Shown here: piece by piece, positions 7,595 through 8,970 of the stretch
How positions within the stretch are numbered: position 1 is the first letter of the stretch
Layout of the letters: every line of letters starts with the position of its first letter
NCBI GenBank assembly: GCA_030592105.1
Contig: JAUVKE010000085.1
Span: 1-8,970, forward strand
Source of the DNA: Desulfobacteraceae bacterium
GTDB lineage: Bacteria > Desulfobacterota > Desulfobacteria > Desulfobacterales > BuS5
Reading direction: 5' to 3'
DNA: 8,970 nucleotides
Notes under the pieces: model-generated
Told to the model about the DNA's origin: nothing
What the model saw: only the letters and a program-made list of their open reading frames with translations
The model's database searches: none
Made by a program: the position numbers and the translations under genes

Positions 7595-7729
7595 TATACC
7601 CATCCTGTTTGCCCTTTTGTCCGTCTTCTACGTTGCGATAACAGGCACATAGCCTAAATTATGCACCTGCCATCACGCCTTGAAGACGAACAAAAGTTCT
7701 GCACGATATAGGTATATTATTTTCTTCCA
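7581..7729 (-). repeat. 137-bp foldback repeat element with 6-bp flanking direct repeats
   Basis: CTTCCA at 7581-7586 and 7724-7729 flanks a long imperfect palindrome. Outer arms AAAATAATATACC (7588-7600) and 7711-7723 match perfectly. Middle arms 7614-7628 and 7682-7696 match at 14 of 15. Inner arms 7637-7651 and 7660-7674 match at 11 of 15 around an 8-nt loop. All six mismatches in or just beside these arms (7601/7710, 7621/7689 and four in the inner arm) are A-C on the + strand, which become G-U pairs in RNA of the - strand. The strand given reflects that. It fills nearly all of the 200-nt rfbB-rfbA gap. The look is that of a dispersed MITE- or BIME-like element; copy number cannot be seen from one window. 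A small structured RNA or an attenuator between rfbB and rfbA is the alternative. Confidence 0.7.
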
Positions 7730-7794
7730 GTTCCCTAAAAAGTGAAGAATATCGATCAATTCCTCGTTTTGGACACGTTTAAGGAGAAATTATA

Positions 7795-8661
7795 ATGAAG
7801 GGGATAATTTTAGCAGGAGGTTCCGGTACAAGATTATATCCGATCACCAAGGTCGTCAGCAAACAGCTTATGCCTGTTTATGACAAACCAATGATATATT
7901 ACCCATTATCTGTGCTGATGCTTGCACATATCAGGGAGATACTGATTATTTCGACCCCGGAAGATCTCCCAAACTTTCAGGCTCTTTTGGGAAACGGCTT
8001 ACAATATGGACTTTCCCTCTCCTATGAAGAACAACCAAAACCGGAAGGTTTGGCACAGGCATTTATAATCGGAAAAAAATTTATTGGGAAAGAAAACGTT
8101 ACCCTTATTCTTGGGGACAATATCTTTTATGGTCAGGGTCTTTCGCAGCGTCTTAAAAACGCTTCAAAACTTAAAAAAGGAGGATTAATTTTTGGTTACA
8201 GAGTGAATGATCCTAAAAGCTATGGTGTTGTTGAATTTGACAAAGATAATAATGTTACGGGTATTGAAGAAAAACCTGAAACCCCCAAATCAAACTATGC
8301 TGTGCCAGGCCTTTATTTTTATGATAATGAAGTTGTTAAAATAGCAGAAAGCCTTAAACCCTCCCCCCGGGGTGAACTTGAAATAACAGATGTAAATCTT
8401 GCTTATTTACGCAGGGGTCTTCTTAAGGTGGAACTGCTTGGACGGGGTTTTGCCTGGCTTGACACAGGAACCCATGAATCACTTGCTCTTGCATCGGCTT
8501 ATGTAAGAGCTGTGCAGGAAAGACAGGGACTCAAGATTGCCTGTATAGAAGAGATCGCTTTCAAACTCGGGCTTATTAATAAAAAGCAATTGATTGAACT
8601 TGCAAAAGAGATGCTGAAAAACGGCTATGGTCAATATATCATGGAAATCTCCAATGAATAA
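7795..8661 (+). CDS. rfbA: Glucose-1-phosphate thymidylyltransferase
   Basis: Makes dTDP-glucose from glucose-1-phosphate and dTTP, the committed and usually feedback-controlled first step of dTDP-rhamnose synthesis; its product is the substrate of RfbB encoded just upstream. The 288 residues match the RmlA family (about 288-293). The nucleotide-binding loop [13 protein letters not shown] is at 6-18, [16 protein letters not shown] at 22-37, the metal-binding GDN at 107-109 (D108), EEKP at 158-161, PGLYFYD at 171-177, GELEITDVN at 193-201 and [10 protein letters not shown] at 221-230. The ATG at 7795 has AAGGAG at 7781-7786, 8 nt away. The 200-nt gap before it is mostly the foldback repeat, so it may rely on read-through from rfbB or on a promoter I cannot identify. 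The next gene starts 24 nt after its stop. Confidence 0.96.
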   Translation: MKGIILAGGSGTRLYPITKVVSKQLMPVYDKPMIYYPLSVLMLAHIREILIISTPEDLPNFQALLGNGLQYGLSLSYEEQPKPEGLAQAFIIGKKFIGKENVTLILGDNIFYGQGLSQRLKNASKLKKGGLIFGYRVNDPKSYGVVEFDKDNNVTGIEEKPETPKSNYAVPGLYFYDNEVVKIAESLKPSPRGELEITDVNLAYLRRGLLKVELLGRGFAWLDTGTHESLALASAYVRAVQERQGLKIACIEEIAFKLGLINKKQLIELAKEMLKNGYGQYIMEISNE

Positions 8662-8685
8662 AACCAATAAGGGGAAACAAAAGAT

Positions 8686-8970
8686 ATGATTTTAACTGAA
8701 GCTGACTGCAACAGAATCAATACCATGGGAAGTTCAACAGAACAGATCTACTCGCAACTAAAACTCCTTAAAAAGGGTATTATATATATAAATCTGGACA
8801 GACCATGCACCATTAATGACGGGATCAGGCTCCTTACAGACGATGGGATAAAAGAGCTGGTATGTTTTTATGATGAAAATATCGGAGAGAATAGTCTGGT
8901 GAAATTTGTTCCAGCTTCAGGGGCTGCAACCAGAATGTTCAAAGGGCTCATCTATTTTAATAGCAAATAT
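8686..8970 (+). CDS. DUF4301 family protein, N-terminal part (runs off the window)
   Basis: The frame is open from the ATG at 8686 through the last base, giving the first 95 residues. The segment FVPASGAATRMFKGL at 74-88 is the hallmark of DUF4301 proteins, which I know mainly from Bacteroidetes and some Desulfobacterota and whose function is unknown. The opening (TEADCNRINTMGSSTEQIYSQLKLLKKG) also fits that family. The ASGAATRM-F-K string resembles the G-x-G-x-R-M...K nucleotide loop of sugar-nucleotidyltransferases, and the gene follows rfbA by 24 nt, so a role in nucleotide-sugar metabolism is a reasonable guess, no more. AAGGGG at 8669-8674 lies 11 nt before the start. The gene is cut only by the window edge. 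Confidence 0.8.
   Translation, partial: MILTEADCNRINTMGSSTEQIYSQLKLLKKGIIYINLDRPCTINDGIRLLTDDGIKELVCFYDENIGENSLVKFVPASGAATRMFKGLIYFNSKY

Overview
The window is about 9 kb of AT-rich bacterial DNA in which every intact gene lies on the + strand. Gene content suggests an anaerobic member of the Desulfobacterota, probably Desulfobacteraceae-like: a FadH/old-yellow-enzyme type iron-sulfur flavoprotein, an OB-HD YhaM-like RNase, a DUF4301 gene beside rfbA, and short palindromic repeats between genes. That placement is inference from gene style; no rRNA or other phylogenetic marker is present.

Layout. (1) 25-1968 is a complete 2,4-dienoyl-CoA reductase-like / NADH:flavin oxidoreductase. (2) 1969-2173 carries no gene but holds two tiny inverted-repeat elements side by side. 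One is a 50-bp unit with 13-bp ends, abutted on both sides by the same 8-bp word. The other has perfect 13-bp arms. (3) 2174-3133 is a YhaM-type OB-fold + HD nuclease. (4) 3134-3621 has no intact gene, but one frame from about 3298 to 3549 reads as the C-terminal part of a PemK/MazF-family toxin interrupted by an in-frame TAA, i.e. a decayed toxin gene. (5) 3622-6526 is a tight, probably co-transcribed cluster: tmk (dTMP kinase), an unrecognised 311-aa protein, rlmE (23S rRNA 2'-O-methyltransferase) and a YebC/TACO1-family gene, with gaps of 2 nt, -11 nt and -14 nt. (6) 6575-8661 holds rfbB and rfbA, the dehydratase and thymidylyltransferase of dTDP-sugar (rhamnose-type) synthesis, in reversed biochemical order and separated by a 137-bp foldback repeat that also supplies the last codons and stop of rfbB. 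(7) 8686 to the window end is the start of a DUF4301 protein.

How the genes fit together. tmk, the unknown gene, rlmE and yebC form a nucleotide/ribosome housekeeping group. rfbB and rfbA convert glucose-1-phosphate to dTDP-glucose and then to dTDP-4-keto-6-deoxyglucose for surface polysaccharide; rfbC and rfbD are not in view and may lie downstream. The protein-coding genes are largely ordinary. The unusual signals are in the intergenic DNA: three palindromic elements, two of them flanked by apparent target-site duplications, and the toxin remnant. In the largest element all six mismatches inside the arms become G-U pairs if the - strand is transcribed. I saw no CRISPR array, tRNA, rRNA, complete transposase or clear intrinsic terminator, and no convincing new multi-gene system.
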